This document shows, one piece after another, positions 10,791 to 23,280 of a stretch of DNA of 64,000 bases (position 1 is the first letter of the stretch; the number at the start of each line of letters is the position of its first letter). The stretch covers positions 11,738,963-11,802,962 of the forward strand of contig NC_037643.1 in NCBI RefSeq assembly GCF_003254395.2, given 5' to 3'. This DNA is from Apis mellifera (taxonomy: Eukaryota; Arthropoda; Insecta; Hymenoptera; Apidae). Under the pieces are notes generated by a model. That model was given only the letters and a program-made list of their open reading frames with translations, made no database searches and was not told where the DNA came from. The position numbers and the translations under genes were made by a program.

Positions 10791-12499
10791 ACAATAATTT
10801 TCAGACTCTTGTCTGTTTAGATTCGTTCCAGAGATAGATATATTTAATAGCATGAGAAATGGAGATTCATGCTAAACGAGATACATACCTTGGTGGCATG
10901 TTGATGACAGATTGCGGTTTGCAAATTAGGTGGCAGAAATGGGATGGTATTTTCTTACAACTTCCCGTTTCCTGTCGAGATAAGCAAGTGTCACAACCAT
11001 ACGAAACGTTACTCCATACGAAACAAAATACAAAAATATTTACCTACATTATCTACATTAAATATCTTTGTTTAATAACAATTTAATATACGATTAACAT
11101 TTCCCAAAATTGCTATGAAAATACAATAACATCCTCTTTCTTCCCTAACTAAATTTCTCAACAGTACGTAAACCATCAACAATCTCTTTAAATAAATAAA
11201 TCAATCAATTTCTCCGAATAATTTCCACACTATTTTATCTAACGATTCTCAATCACAAATACCATATCAATAATCTGATTATTATAATCATCCTCTCTCA
11301 TTCGCAAAGAATTTGCACGCGCATAAATACACATAAATAGGAGAAGCACGAGTTCCTTTATTTAGCAGCATGGCCGGGAGAAATATCGACTGGTTCGGTG
11401 AAAGAAACGCGATTCACCCTCTCTCGATCAATTAGGCGCGACCCATCGCCGGATCCGTTATTTTATATTCTTGTTTGCTCTGCGCGCCGATGTTTATTCG
11501 CCGCTTGACCAATGTTTCACGAGCAATTAAGTCGACAAGCATAACGCACCAGCGTAAATCATCGTCGAAAATTGCGTCTGAACGTCGTACACGATGTTGG
11601 ACCGCCTCGGCCGTTCCGTTGTAACGAGCAACCTTTTTCGATATTGCCCAGTTGTACGTAAGGGATAATGTAATGCCTCGCTGCATATAGGTGAGAGATT
11701 CACTCGTCTCTGGATACCTTCGCCAAAAATTTGACTATTTTCTTTCATCTCCGAATATTGGTTCCGTTATTGGCGTCCGTTTCCGTTTTATCGGCCAAAA
11801 TATAATTTTGAATAGTCGTCGCTTTGAAAATATATACGGAATTGGATTGTAATCGTAAATCGTTTTTAACGGGAATTAAAATTGGAAAAAAAGAAAAAAG
11901 TTCCCTTTCTTTTCAAATTTTTAAGCGTCGAAATGATCGAACGGTTTGTCGCGCTGTTTTATTAAATTGCTTGTCGCTTTATTAAATTGGAATACTTGAT
12001 TCTTCTTCTCTTGGAGGAATTTCGAAGAAATTGGTTTGCCCAAGAAGTAAGCATGGGAGGAGGAGAATAATTTAGAGAGGAAAGTAGAACTTTCACTCGG
12101 ATGCAAAGAAAAAAAAAAAAAAAAAAATCGGACACGCCCTGAGCGCGCTGGCACTCGTTTAAAAAACACGAGTAAAAAACTGCGCTCGTTCACAATATAC
12201 GGGACGGTTAATTAGAGAGAAAACTTGCATTAATATTATAGAGCGAGCCATTAATACGACGTTACACCATCGATCATTTTAATTATAATATTTTGTTGTC
12301 GTTCGCCCGGTTAATTATTTGAGAGGTTCGTGACGGATGAGGGAGGAGAGGGGGGGTGGGCATTGAAATACCTATAAATCATCATATTTTAGCATAATAT
12401 TTCAATATTATATTCCATTGAAATGTAAATAGAAACTCGCATGTCGAAAATCATGCATTCCTATTTGTTACTTGTTTAAACGGTATTACGGTGTCAGAT
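10791..12499. other. Non-coding stretch with a GC island
   Basis: AT-rich DNA with a GC-richer island at about 11300-11780 that is open for 70-85 codons in two frames on the minus strand. Neither frame shows a domain. A 20-base A run lies near 12110-12127. No gene is supported. Confidence 0.4.
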
Positions 12500-12523
12500 A
12501 TTATCCACGTTAACGTGGATAAT
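12500..12523. repeat. Perfect 24-bp palindrome
   Basis: The half-site ATTATCCACGTT is followed immediately by its exact complement, giving a 24-base palindrome with no spacer and a central GTTAAC. Such symmetry can mark a dimeric protein-binding site or a cruciform. No further copy was noticed in the window. Confidence 0.8.
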
Positions 12524-12589
12524 TGCATATTTCGCATCATTCATCAAAGTGAACAAGCTCCGTTAAAAGAGCATCCTTTCTACTAAAAC

Positions 12590-13905
12590 GGTTTATACCA
12601 ATCGAAATATATATACATTGCTGAAATAATAAATTCCTCCTTTAAAAGGAATATTTTATTTTCCTGGAATTGTATCTCTTGAATCGTATAAATATTTCTT
12701 TAATACATGTCACTCAGAGATATTTAACATTCGATTCCTCTGAAATCAATACAATGAAGATCGTAGAATCATTACAATTTTTCTATCTGTAGAATTTCTA
12801 TATGTAGAATTTTATTAAAAATATTTACAACAACTCGTTTGATACAATGTCTCTTATTTCCTTTTCACAGTTTATATCAATCAAAAGCCGTATACATTGA
12901 AATAATAAATTCCTCCTTTAAAAGGAATATTTTATGGAATTATATTTCTTGAATCATATAAATATTTCTTTAATACATGTCACTCTATTTAACATTCAAT
13001 TCTTCTGAAATCATCATTATCATTACAATTTTTCTATCTATGTAGAATTTTATTGAAAATAGGATTACAACAACTCGTTTAATACAATATCTTTTTCACA
13101 GTTTCCTTTTCACAGTTTATATCAATCAAAAGCCGTATACATTGGTGAAATAATAAATTCCTCCTTTAAAAGGAATAATATTTTATTCCTGGAATTGTAT
13201 CTTTTGAATCGTATAAATATTTCTTTATTATTATTATTATTATACTCCATAAATAAATATATCATTCAATACTCAGAGATATTTAACATTCAATTCCTCT
13301 GAAATCACCATTATCATTACAATTTTTTTATCTATGTAGAATTTTATTAAAAATAGGATTACAACAACTCGTTTAATACAATATCTCTATTTCCTTTTCA
13401 CAGTTTATATCAATCAAAAGCCATACATTGAAATAATAAATTCCTCCTTTAAAAGGAATATTTTATTCCTGGAATTATATTTCTTGAATCGTATAAATAT
13501 TTCTTTAATTCATGTCACTCTATTTAAGTTAGATTATCAATATAATTTTTAATAAAGATCATTACAATTTTTCTATCTATATAGAATTTTATTAAAAATA
13601 GGATCACAACAATTCGTTTAATACAATGTCTCTTATTTTCTTTTCACAGTTTATATCAATCAAAAGCCATATACATTGAAATAATAAATTCCTCCTTTAA
13701 AAGGAATATTTTATTCCTGGAATTGTACTTTTTGAATTGTATAAATATTTCTTTATTATTATTATTATTATTATACTCCACAAATAAATATATCATTTAA
13801 TATTCAGAGATATTTAACATTCAATTCCTCTGAAATCACCATTTTCTATCTACATATTATTAATTTTATTAAAAATAGGATTACAACAATATTTAATACC
13901 AATAT
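12590..13905. repeat. Tandem array, alternating 277/248-bp units
   Basis: The anchor AAATAATAAATTCCTCCTTT recurs at 12624, 12900, 13148, 13431 and 13679. Spacings are about 276, 248, 283 and 248 bp, so the array is organised as a dimer of roughly 525-530 bp. Other shared pieces are TTTATATCAATCAAAAGCC, ACAACTCGTTTAATACAAT and TATAAATATTTCTTTA. Longer units carry extra pieces such as an ATT microsatellite (13223 and 13753). No coding potential. Confidence 0.9.
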
Positions 13906-15403
13906 CTCTTATTTCCTTTTCTCACGATATTCACTGCTAAAGGGGGAAATCAATCTCAAAAGACATATCATTTAAGAGATTGATATTTGAAAAAAAAAAA
14001 ATCCATTTTTCTCTTCTACTTCCTCTACTTAAGAAGGAGATATATTATATCCACGTAAGACTGTGGCCAATCGTTCCAATCGAAGATCAAGCTCGCCCAA
14101 GCTTTCCCCTCCTCCCCCCTGCTCCCTACTCTTGCCATACTCGTCGTAACTTTTCACTCCTTTTCATTGTTAAAGGAGAAAAGGAAAATCCAGCCGCGTT
14201 TAAGGCGTGCCTAGTTAAGGCGAAGCCATTATCGATTCATAGAGACGAGGTTATGTAAGCCGGCTGGCGGTGGGACGACGAGGGAGAGGAGGAGGAAAGG
14301 GAGATTCGAAGGGAGGGAAACCGCCTGGTCGGACGGTTCTCCTTACGTAACCGGAAATTCTGCGCGCGATTATCGCGGCTTCGGTTTGTAATTTGGACGG
14401 AGCCGTGCAATTTCGCGCGATAAATCAGTCGCGAGCGCGCTCCTCTCTCGATCGCGGCGAAAAGATCGCGCGGGGGGGGGGGAGGGGGAAGAAATAATTA
14501 CGCCGGGGGCGAACAACCTCGATGATCGCCGATCCTCGCCTCCTCGTGTGTGATAAGACTATTGCGAAAAGTGTAATAAAGATTCGTGGAAAAAGTTCAA
14601 TTACGATTTGTAAAAAGATTTCTTCTTTGATAAGGGAAGCGTTTTAAAAGCGTTGAGATGAAATTATTTTCTCTCTCTTTCTCTCTTTTTTTTTAAGATT
14701 CGAGTTTTTCCTTTTATAATCCCGAGTGATTTCTCTGATGGAAGGGAGACTTAAAAGTAGTTTTTGGATTTTTTTGGATTTTTAGGATCGGTGATTTCGA
14801 ATTGAAATTCTTGGATTTTTCGGTAATAAATTTCTTCCTCTTCGTTTTAGAAAGATATTGTAATATTGTATATTTTATGCGATTCGTTGGAAGGTTTTTT
14901 GAGAAGGAAATAAAAATATGCGTGATAGGTAGGTTTCTTTTTTTCTTTTTTTAATTTTTTCTGGGAAAATTTACATTGCAAAAAGGAGAAAATTGACCGG
15001 TATCCGTTTGAAATATACGACTTGGTTGTCTGAGAAGGGAGAAAAGGGAAGGGAAAAAATCGAAGGAATGTCGAGTTTTAAAGAATTTTAAATACGCAGT
15101 CACCGTGTCAACATAAACTTCCCAATCGTTGCCTAAAATTTACGATCCAGAACTTTATTACCATTTCACTCGCTTAATTCACACACACGCGCGCGCGCGC
15201 GCACACATCTCGGATTTCATTTCAAACCTAGAAGAACCGGGGACAAGATCAAAATCTTTATACACGCTAAAACTTGAAATCCCATTATCATTTTATAGTC
15301 CATTTTATCCAGTTCGTGACCACATTCGATTCATTCGAATGAAACTTGTATATATATATATATATATATACAGTCAGTCGCAAAAATCTTTCCAACTTGA
15401 TCT
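13906..15403. other. CpG-dense island and flanks
   Basis: 14050-14560 is GC-rich. About 14330-14500 is especially dense in CpG (GCGCGCGATTATCGCGGC and similar) and ends in a run of ten G. To the right the sequence returns to AT/T-rich DNA. At 15178-15207 there is an alternating ACACGCGC tract and at about 15348-15371 a TA tract. The 92-93-codon open frames here show no recognisable domain. The CpG-dense part could be a regulatory element, which is inference. Confidence 0.45.
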
Positions 15404-15992
15404 ACCATAACTTTTCTTACCAAAACTAAATTCTATTTTTAAATAAATCTTTGTACATAACTTTTGTTACCAAAACTAACGAAAATTCTATTTTTAAATA
15501 AATCTTTGTACATAACTTTTGTTATCAAAACTAACAAGAATTCTATTTTTAAATAAATCTTTGTACATAACTTTTGTTACCAAAACTAACGAAAATTCTA
15601 TTTTTAAATAAATTTTTGTACATAACTTTTGCTAAACTAACAAGAATTCTATTTTTAAATAAATCTTTGTACATAACTTTTGTTACCAAAACTAACGAGA
15701 ATTCTATTTTTAAATTAATCTTTGTACATAACTTTTCTTACCAAAACTAAATTCTATTTTTAAATAAATCTTTGTACATAACTTTTCTTACCAAAACTAA
15801 ATTCTATTTTTAAATAAATCTTTGTACATAACTTTTGTTACCAAAACTAACGAGAATTCTATTTTTAAATTAATCTTTGTACATAACTTTTCTTACCAAA
15901 ACTAAATTCTATTTTTAAATAAATCTTTGTACATAACTTTTGCTACCAAAACTAACGAGAATTCTATTTTTAAATAAATCTTTGTACATATA
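15404..15992. repeat. Minisatellite, 48-55-bp units, about 12 copies
   Basis: CATAACTTTTGTTACCAAAA, then ATTCTATTTTTAAATAAATC and TTTGTA, repeats head to tail. CATAACTTTT starts at 15408, 15456, 15511, 15566, 15621, 15672, 15727, 15777, 15827, 15882, 15932 and 15987 (the last truncated). Two unit types alternate irregularly: about 55 bp (with AACGAGA) and about 50 bp (without it). Confidence 0.93.
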
Positions 15993-17509
15993 TATATAAT
16001 TCTTTCTTAAAACTCAAAAACTTTTCACGATATCAAAATAACCTAAAACTTAAGAATATTCGAAAATCTCACTTCGATTCCTATTACTTCTCTTCCAAAT
16101 TCAAAATTCTAAAATCAACAATTCATTCTATCCTCGCTCAAACAAAACTCTGTAACTCGTAATTATCACAATTTTTGAAAACTTCACAATTCTTCACGAA
16201 CGCCGCCATTCTACAACATCTTCGCGCAAGATCACATTTGGATAACATTTCATTCCCATCGGCAAACTTTCCTTATCCACGGATTCCACCTCGTTTTTTA
16301 CCGATCCCGATAATAAAGTTGGAAGAAGCTGATCCGCTTCTCGAAACATCCGCGCTTCCTCTTCCGATCGTTAAATCGGAAATGAGCTCTTGGACGACGC
16401 AGCTTGCCCAGCCCGATGATAATCGTAGGACAACTTTTCTATTTTCCTCCCCTCCCCTTCCTTCTCTCGAACAATCTCCCCCTCCTCCTCTTTCTCTTCC
16501 CAGCCGGAGGCCAACGAAGTAATTTCATTTTTAGTACGCAGCCGCCATCAGTTGCACGTGACCAGCACTTCGATATCATCACCACGTTTCAAAGGAAAAA
16601 CTTTCGATCCCTCCCTCCCTCCTCTTCCCTTGTTCTTTCCTCCTCGCTTCGTCGATTAATTGCCTGGAGGGGGAGAGGAAGGCTTCGAATATCGATTAAA
16701 TAACGTGCACGTTTCGTGGATAGTTATTCATGGGGATTTGTTACGAATGTTAGGATTAGTTTCTTCTATTTTCGAATTCGATCGGGAAGAAGAAGTGTTT
16801 AATAAGCAACAAATTTTTCTCGGATTTTGTTTTCTTTTTTTGAATTCCTTTAATTCATAATAGTTTAATATATTCATAATATTTGGTTACAAAAATGGAA
16901 GGAGAAGTACAAATGAAATTAAAAATATGCTGTATATGTTGTAACTTTTATATTTTTCGAAAAGAAAATCCAGTGTGACTCGCATTGAGTCTAAAAAAAA
17001 GTTTAGACTGTTTTGTATTATATTTGATATATCGAGGCGAAATTTAAAATTCGAAAGATCAAAGTTTCTGAAAATCTCTCTTTTCTTTTTTTTTCACTTT
17101 TAAAAATTTCAGACTTACAAATATATCCCCTGTTTCCAAATCCAAAGGAAAAACTTAATCGAATCGAAAAGTTTTTCACGGTGCCAAACTTCCACAGCCT
17201 TTAAAAAAACAGCGATCGATCTTTCTGTTGCTGAAAGGTTTTTTAACAAAATTTTCAACAAATTCGACGGTATTTACTCTTTCTCTCTTCTCTCTCTCTC
17301 TCTCATATTTCGTTCCCCTCGATTATACAACGTGCAAGATTATGGTGGTCGAGATTCTGTTGTGCACAGATAATACGTCGAATCCTGTAACTTCATGTAA
17401 CTTCCATGCAAATCGAGATCCTCCAATCGAGTCGGTTTATACTAAAGTTTACTTTGTTGTGTTCGAAATCCCACGATCGGATCGGATTGCGACTCCTGCA
17501 AAGCGATTT
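15993..17509. other. Non-coding stretch with a GC/CT-rich island
   Basis: About 16170-16720 is GC- and CT-rich and carries overlapping open frames of 99-115 codons that are low-complexity and unrecognised. The remainder is AT-rich with T runs and a TCTC tract near 17280. No gene is supported. Confidence 0.4.
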
Positions 17510-18420
17510 TCAGAGGAATTCGCGATGAACGATCGACTTTTATCAATCTTCGTTCTCCAATTATTACCAATAATTTTACAATTCGATTTTAAATGTCACA
17601 AAGACACGATCATTTTACGATTCGACATGCATAATAATAATGTTGTGCAGATAATTTTTTTTATACACAATATAACTATTAGAATTATTCCTTCTAATTC
17701 CAATTAAATATAAAAATAAGAAACTTTACTGTATTCAGAGGAATTCGCGATGAACGATCGACTTTTATCAATCTTCGTTCTTCACTAATTTTACAATTCG
17801 ATTTTAAATGTCACAAAGACACGATCATTTTACAATTTTACGATTTGAAATGTATAAGCATAAGAATAATGTTGTGCAGATAATTTTTTTATACACAATA
17901 TAATTATTGGAATTACTCCTTCTAATTCTAATTAAATATAAAAATAAGAAACTTTACTGTATTCAGAGGAATTCGCGATAAATGATCGACTTTTATCAAT
18001 CTTCGTTTTCCAATTATTACCAATAATTTTACAATTCGATTTTAAATGTCATAAAGACACGATCATTTTACGATTCGACATGCATAATAATAATGTTGTG
18101 CAGATAATTTTTTTTTATACACAATATAACTATTAGAATTATTCCTTCTAATTCCAATTAAATATAAAAATAAGAAACTTTGCTGTATTCAGAGGAATTC
18201 GCGATAAATGATCGACTTTTATCAATCTTCGTTCTCCAATTATTATTAATTTTACAATTCGATTTTAAATGTCACAAATACACGATCATTTTACAATTTT
18301 ACGATACATAAGAATAATGTTGTGCAGATAATTTTTTTATACACAATATAATTATTGGAATTACTCCGTTTCCTTCTAATTCTAATTAAATATAAAAATA
18401 AGAAACTTTACTTTATTCAG
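17510..18420. repeat. Tandem array, about 227-bp unit, four copies
   Basis: The anchor TTCAGAGGAATTCGCGAT occurs near 17510, 17736, 17964 and 18190, and a partial TTCAGAGAAACC ends the array at about 18417. Each unit contains GATCGACTTTTATCAATCTT, ACACGATCATTTTAC and TAAATATAAAAATAAGAAAC. The first unit is contained in a 159-codon open frame (17228-17707), which I regard as chance. Confidence 0.92.
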
Positions 18421-19377
18421 AGAAACCAATGAAAAGGAGAGAAAAATAATCTCAGGATCATCGGTTTCTGCCAACTTCGGATTCGACAATTTTATAAATC
18501 GGAATTTATAAAAGTTTCTTTCTCTTTCTTTCTTTCTCGACAAGTATTTTTAACATCAGGAAGAATTTCTAACAATCTGTTAACTTTAATGCTTTTTAGC
18601 GTGAAGGGAGGGAAAAAGCTAACTCGTTCAAGTCAGGAAATTTACAATTTTAGGTTTCTCAGGGAGAAAGTTTTCTCCTTGCTAATTTTCTCTTTATCGA
18701 TTCGCGAGCATGCTTCGAGAAACCGAAACTAGAAATCTAGATTTCTAATTTCTCCTCTCTTTTGATATTTTAATGGACCAACCAACCATTTGGGGCCAGG
18801 TCGAGGAATTTAGAGGAGAGATTCGAGTGGAATGCGGAGGGTCGATTAATGACTTTTTACAGTTTAATTAATTCTTCGCTATTTTAGTCGGATAATGAAA
18901 ATGACAAAGAATTGATCCAATTTAATTCCTATTCTATGAAACGATTTCTACATTTCTTCTTTTTTTTTCTGCCTCGAATTTTCGTTGAATTTTCGTTTAA
19001 ATTAACTCTCTCGTGTTTCGATGGCGGCGGATGGGCAAAATGGCGCGCGTAAAATGAGAAAGCAACCGTGCAAAAATAAATACGCTGGCCGCCGGTTTGC
19101 CTAGGTATGTGACTAATGGGCCGCGGAGCGGGAAAGCAATACCGGTCAAAGTTTTCCAATTTCATCGTTGCGTGTCACAAATACGCCAGACTTGGCCAAC
19201 ATTTAACAAAGGATCCCGTCGAACGCCCTTCCGCTCAAACTGCGTTTTGATACGCGATCGGTTGTTCCGCTTGTTGGTTTTATGGTGAATCGATCCTTCG
19301 ATTAGTTCTTTTTCTCTTTTTTTCTTTTTTTTCAATTTCGCCTCCCTTTGATCTCGGTCAGCTTGGAAACACGGCGC
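18421..19377. other. Non-coding stretch with a GC island
   Basis: About 18600-19280 is moderately GC-rich, with the strongest part at 19020-19260. Open frames of 63-78 codons occur on both strands across the same bases and show no domain. No gene is supported. Confidence 0.4.
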
Positions 19378-20360
19378 AGGAAATTCTTGTTTACCAATGG
19401 AATATTGTAAAAAGTGTTTATCTCCGAGACTTTTACGTTTATTATCGGTTTCAATTTGTTCAAAGTTTTCGAAAACTTACTTTTGTAATTTTTAACGAGC
19501 AATCTTATTTATTATTTTCACTTATTTGTTTCTGTTATTGATTATTAGTAAGAATTATATCCTCTTCAATTAAAAAACATTTATCTACATATATTTTCTA
19601 CTCAACATTCCCAAAATACAATAGTTTCTTGCTAGAGATTAAAATAAATTTTCACCCATATATAATAATCGATAATAGATCAATCTTAGAAATCTTGCTA
19701 CTACTCAATATTCCCAAAATACAAACAATAGGAAATTCTTGTTTACCAATGGAATATTGTAAAAAGTGTTTATCTCCGAGATCTTTTACGTTTATTATCG
19801 GTTTCAATTTGTTCAAAGTTTTCGAAAACTTACTTTTGTAATTTTTAACGAGCAAATCTTATTTATTATTTTCACTTATTTGTTTCTGTTATTGATTATT
19901 AGTAAGAATTATATCCTCTCCAATTAAAAAATATTTATCTACCTTTCACTCAACATTCTCAAAATACAACAGTTTCTTGCTAGAAATTAAAATAAATTTC
20001 CATCCATATATAATAATCGATAATAGATCAATCTTAGAAATCTTGCTACTACTCAATATTCCCAAAATACAAACAGCCCAAAATTTTCCCTTAATTTAAT
20101 TATAAAAAAATATAATCTTATTTATTATTTTCACTTATTTGTTTCTCTTCTGTCGATTATTAATAAGAATTATATCCTCTCCAATTAAAAAACATTTATC
20201 TACATACACCTTCCACTCAACATTCTCAAAATACAACAGTTTCTTGCTAGAGATTAAAATAAATTTCCATCCATATATAATAATCGATAATAAATCAATT
20301 AGTAGAAATCTTGCTACTACTCAATATTCCCAAAATACAAACAGCCCAAATATTAGAAAT
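19378..20360. repeat. Tandem array, about 352-bp unit, nearly three copies
   Basis: GGAAATTCTTGTTTACCAAT occurs at about 19379 and 19731. TTTCTTGCTAGAGATTAAAA (or a close variant) occurs at about 19625, 19973 and 20240. Copies two and three share CTCAATATTCCCAAAATACA. The third copy lacks the first part. The 60-80-codon frames across it are repeat by-products. Confidence 0.9.
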
Positions 20361-21130
20361 AATGAAAAGCAATCCAATAAATAAAGATCAAAATCCGAAA
20401 ACTCGAACAATAAAAGAACAATAAAACTCGTTTTAAATCTTCCTCGCATTAAAAAATTTGCACGATCGACGAATTCGCTGGGCACAATATCGTCACATAT
20501 CACGATTCTTACTGTAGATATATATATAAAAAGGTCCCCCTCTCCCTTGCCAATATTGAATTTCTTTCAAATAAGAAAATCATATTTAGATAAGTACTTC
20601 AACGTCGTCGCGATGATCCCATCTTATCCTCGGCTCGGCTGGAGATGGGACTTGGAAAAGAGGAAGGGAGGGAGGGAAGAGAGATTTATTCGTCGCACGC
20701 ACACGCAACGTGGCGAACGTGTACGTGGGGCATATGGACGTGAGGGTGTCAACGAAGTCGGAAGAAATTCCAGTTTCTTTTTCCCTTGCTGGAGAAGGGA
20801 GGAAAGGAAAGGAAAGGGGAGAAAACACACACTGGGCCCTCAGTGAAACAGATTCGCATGAATAAATTTCCACTCCATCGAGTGACTGCTACTCTACGTT
20901 CTCCTCTCCTCTTTTCCTTTTTTTCGTCGCGTTTCCTTTCCCAGGAGATGCGATTTGACTTGATGTCGGGACAGGATTTGGATGGATTATTGGCTGGGAC
21001 GAGTAGATTTGAAAATTAGGATGAATTATTATCGAGTTTTTAACACACGTGAAGAATTTTTGGTTTACGCGCAGATGGGATTAATTTGATTTAATTATTC
21101 TTTCGGTGTCTCTGATTAATTTTCTCGCCT
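20361..21130. other. Non-coding stretch with a GC island
   Basis: About 20600-20960 is GC- and purine-rich (GGAAAGGAAAGGGGAGAAAA). Several overlapping frames of 68-99 codons on both strands are low-complexity. No gene is supported. Confidence 0.4.
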
Positions 21131-22085
21131 TTTTTGAAATGTTTTTACTTGGTGGAATTTGTTTCATTTGGATTGATCAAATGAATTATTGAAATAGTTT
21201 TATTTTTAAATATATACTAAGTACAATTTTCTTTTCTGATATTGATTTAGGATTGATATTTTAATATTCTTTCTTTCTTCTTTTTTCTTCTTTCTTTTAT
21301 TTTTTGAAATGTTTTAACTTGATGGAATTTTAGTTTCAGATTAGCATTCGAATGGATTGATCAAATGAATTATTAAAATAGTTTTATTTTTAAATATATA
21401 CTAAAATTTTCTTTTCTGATATTGATATACTTGATATTTTAATTTTGAATCTAATTTATAGTTTGGTTCTCATGAAACTCAACAATTTAATTTATATTAA
21501 TTAATATTCTTTCAATGTTCTCTGATTAAATTTCTAATAATCTTAACTATTGTCACATCTCACTGTATCACAATTTGTACTCCAAAGGAGACAATTACCA
21601 ATTCCACTATAACAAATTAGAAAAACTGTAAGTTTCCTTTTCTCTGTATTCTTTCTTTCTTTTTTCTTTCATTTTTTGAAATGTTTCAACTTGATGGAAT
21701 TTCTCCAGATTAGGATTCAAATGGATTGATCAAATTAAAGTGGTTTTATTTCTTAATATACTAAAATTTTCTTTTCTGATATTGATTTGGGATTGATATA
21801 CTTGATATTTTAATTTTGAATCTAATTTATAATTTGGTTCTCATGAAACTCAACAATTTAATTTAATATTCTTTCAATGTTCTCTGATCAACGTTTCCTT
21901 TTCTCTGTATTCTTTCTTTCTTTTTTCTTGCTTTCATTTTTTCAAATGTTTTAACTTGATGGAATTTGTCCAGATTAGCATTTGAATGGATTGATTAAAT
22001 TAAAGTGGTTTTATTTCTTATATTAAAATTTTCTTTTCTGATATTAATTTGAGAATTGATATTTTAATTTTGAATCTAATTAACT
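21131..22085. repeat. Diverged tandem repeats, irregular units
   Basis: Related pieces TTTGAAATGTTTTAACTTGA, GATTGATCAAATGAATTATT and AAAATTTTCTTTTCTGATAT recur at about 21135, 21306, 21676 and 21945. Spacing is irregular (170-370 bp) because segments are missing from some units. Confidence 0.8.
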
Positions 22086-22690
22086 TCTAATTCGAAATAT
22101 TTATATGAAAAAATATCGCAAGATTTTCTCTCAATTTATTCTTAGATATTATTAAATATATCACATACACTAGCATACATATATACACACACACATATAT
22201 ATTACGATGTTAATTCACGTTTCGATAATTCCTGTACATAGGAATGGGAATATTGCATATTGCATAATGCATCACAAGCAGTGTCATGTGTCAACATCTG
22301 TTTGAAGCTATATACGAATGATAGATTCATACAAAGCTACTATATGCCTGTTCGCATACATTTTATATCATAAATTTATGAAATGAAAGAATGGGCTGAA
22401 TTGATACGAAATCAATTTTTGTTTTATTAAATTCCTCGATAAAAATTCCAGAAAATATTTTCTCATCAAATAATAAAAAAAAAAAAAAATAGAAAAAAGA
22501 GTACATATATCGAAACAATCCTGTATTAAATTTTTTATTATATTTTTTTATCACATTAAACGATAACAAAAGATTGCAAAGCCATTGCAATTCGGCAAAA
22601 ATTGTTCAATCACTCTCAACGAATTCATCCCATCGAATATATAAATCCAATCCTTTGTAAAATTTTCTTTCAAAAAATTCAAGGAGTCAC
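22086..22690. other. AT-rich, nothing recognised
   Basis: AT-rich DNA with a short ACACAC/ATATAT tract near 22185-22200 and an A run near 22478. No gene, repeat family or RNA is recognised. Confidence 0.35.
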
Positions 22691-23280
22691 GATCTAAAAA
22701 AATTCATTCGAAATTTTTGAAATTCGTAAAATTTTTCTCGATAATCTTTCGTTGGTCAACACATAATAATAATTTTTATTTCTGAATAAAAATCAATTTG
22801 AGAACAATTAGTAAATATTACACCAAGAATCATTCGTTTGATTATTCATAATTATTATAACGAAAAAAAAAAAGAAATAAAAAATAACACGAAATTTTTG
22901 AAATTCGTAAAATTCTTCTCGCTCTCGATAATCTTTATTTTTCAGTGGTCAACACATAAATAATAATTTTTAATTTCTGAATAAAGATCAATGTGAGAAC
23001 AATTGATGAACATTACACCAAGAATTATTCGTTTGATCATTCGTAATTATTATAACGAAAAAAAGAAGAAATAAAAAATAACACGAAATTTTTGAAATTC
23101 GTAAAATTTTTCTCGATAATCTTTCGTTGGTGAACATATAATAATAATTTTTATCGATTTCTGAATAAAGATCAGTGTGAATGAATTACAATTGATAAAT
23201 ATTACACCGAGAATCATTCGTTCGATTATTCGCAATTATTATAACGAAGAAAAAAGAGAAATAAAAAATAAAAAATAACA
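22691..23280. repeat. Tandem array, about 185-195-bp unit, three copies
   Basis: GAAATTTTTGAAATTCGTAA occurs near 22710, 22891 and 23084. Each is followed by CTCGATAATCTTT, the ACATA-TAATAATTTTTA segment and ATTATTATAACGAA. Copies differ by small indels. Confidence 0.88.
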
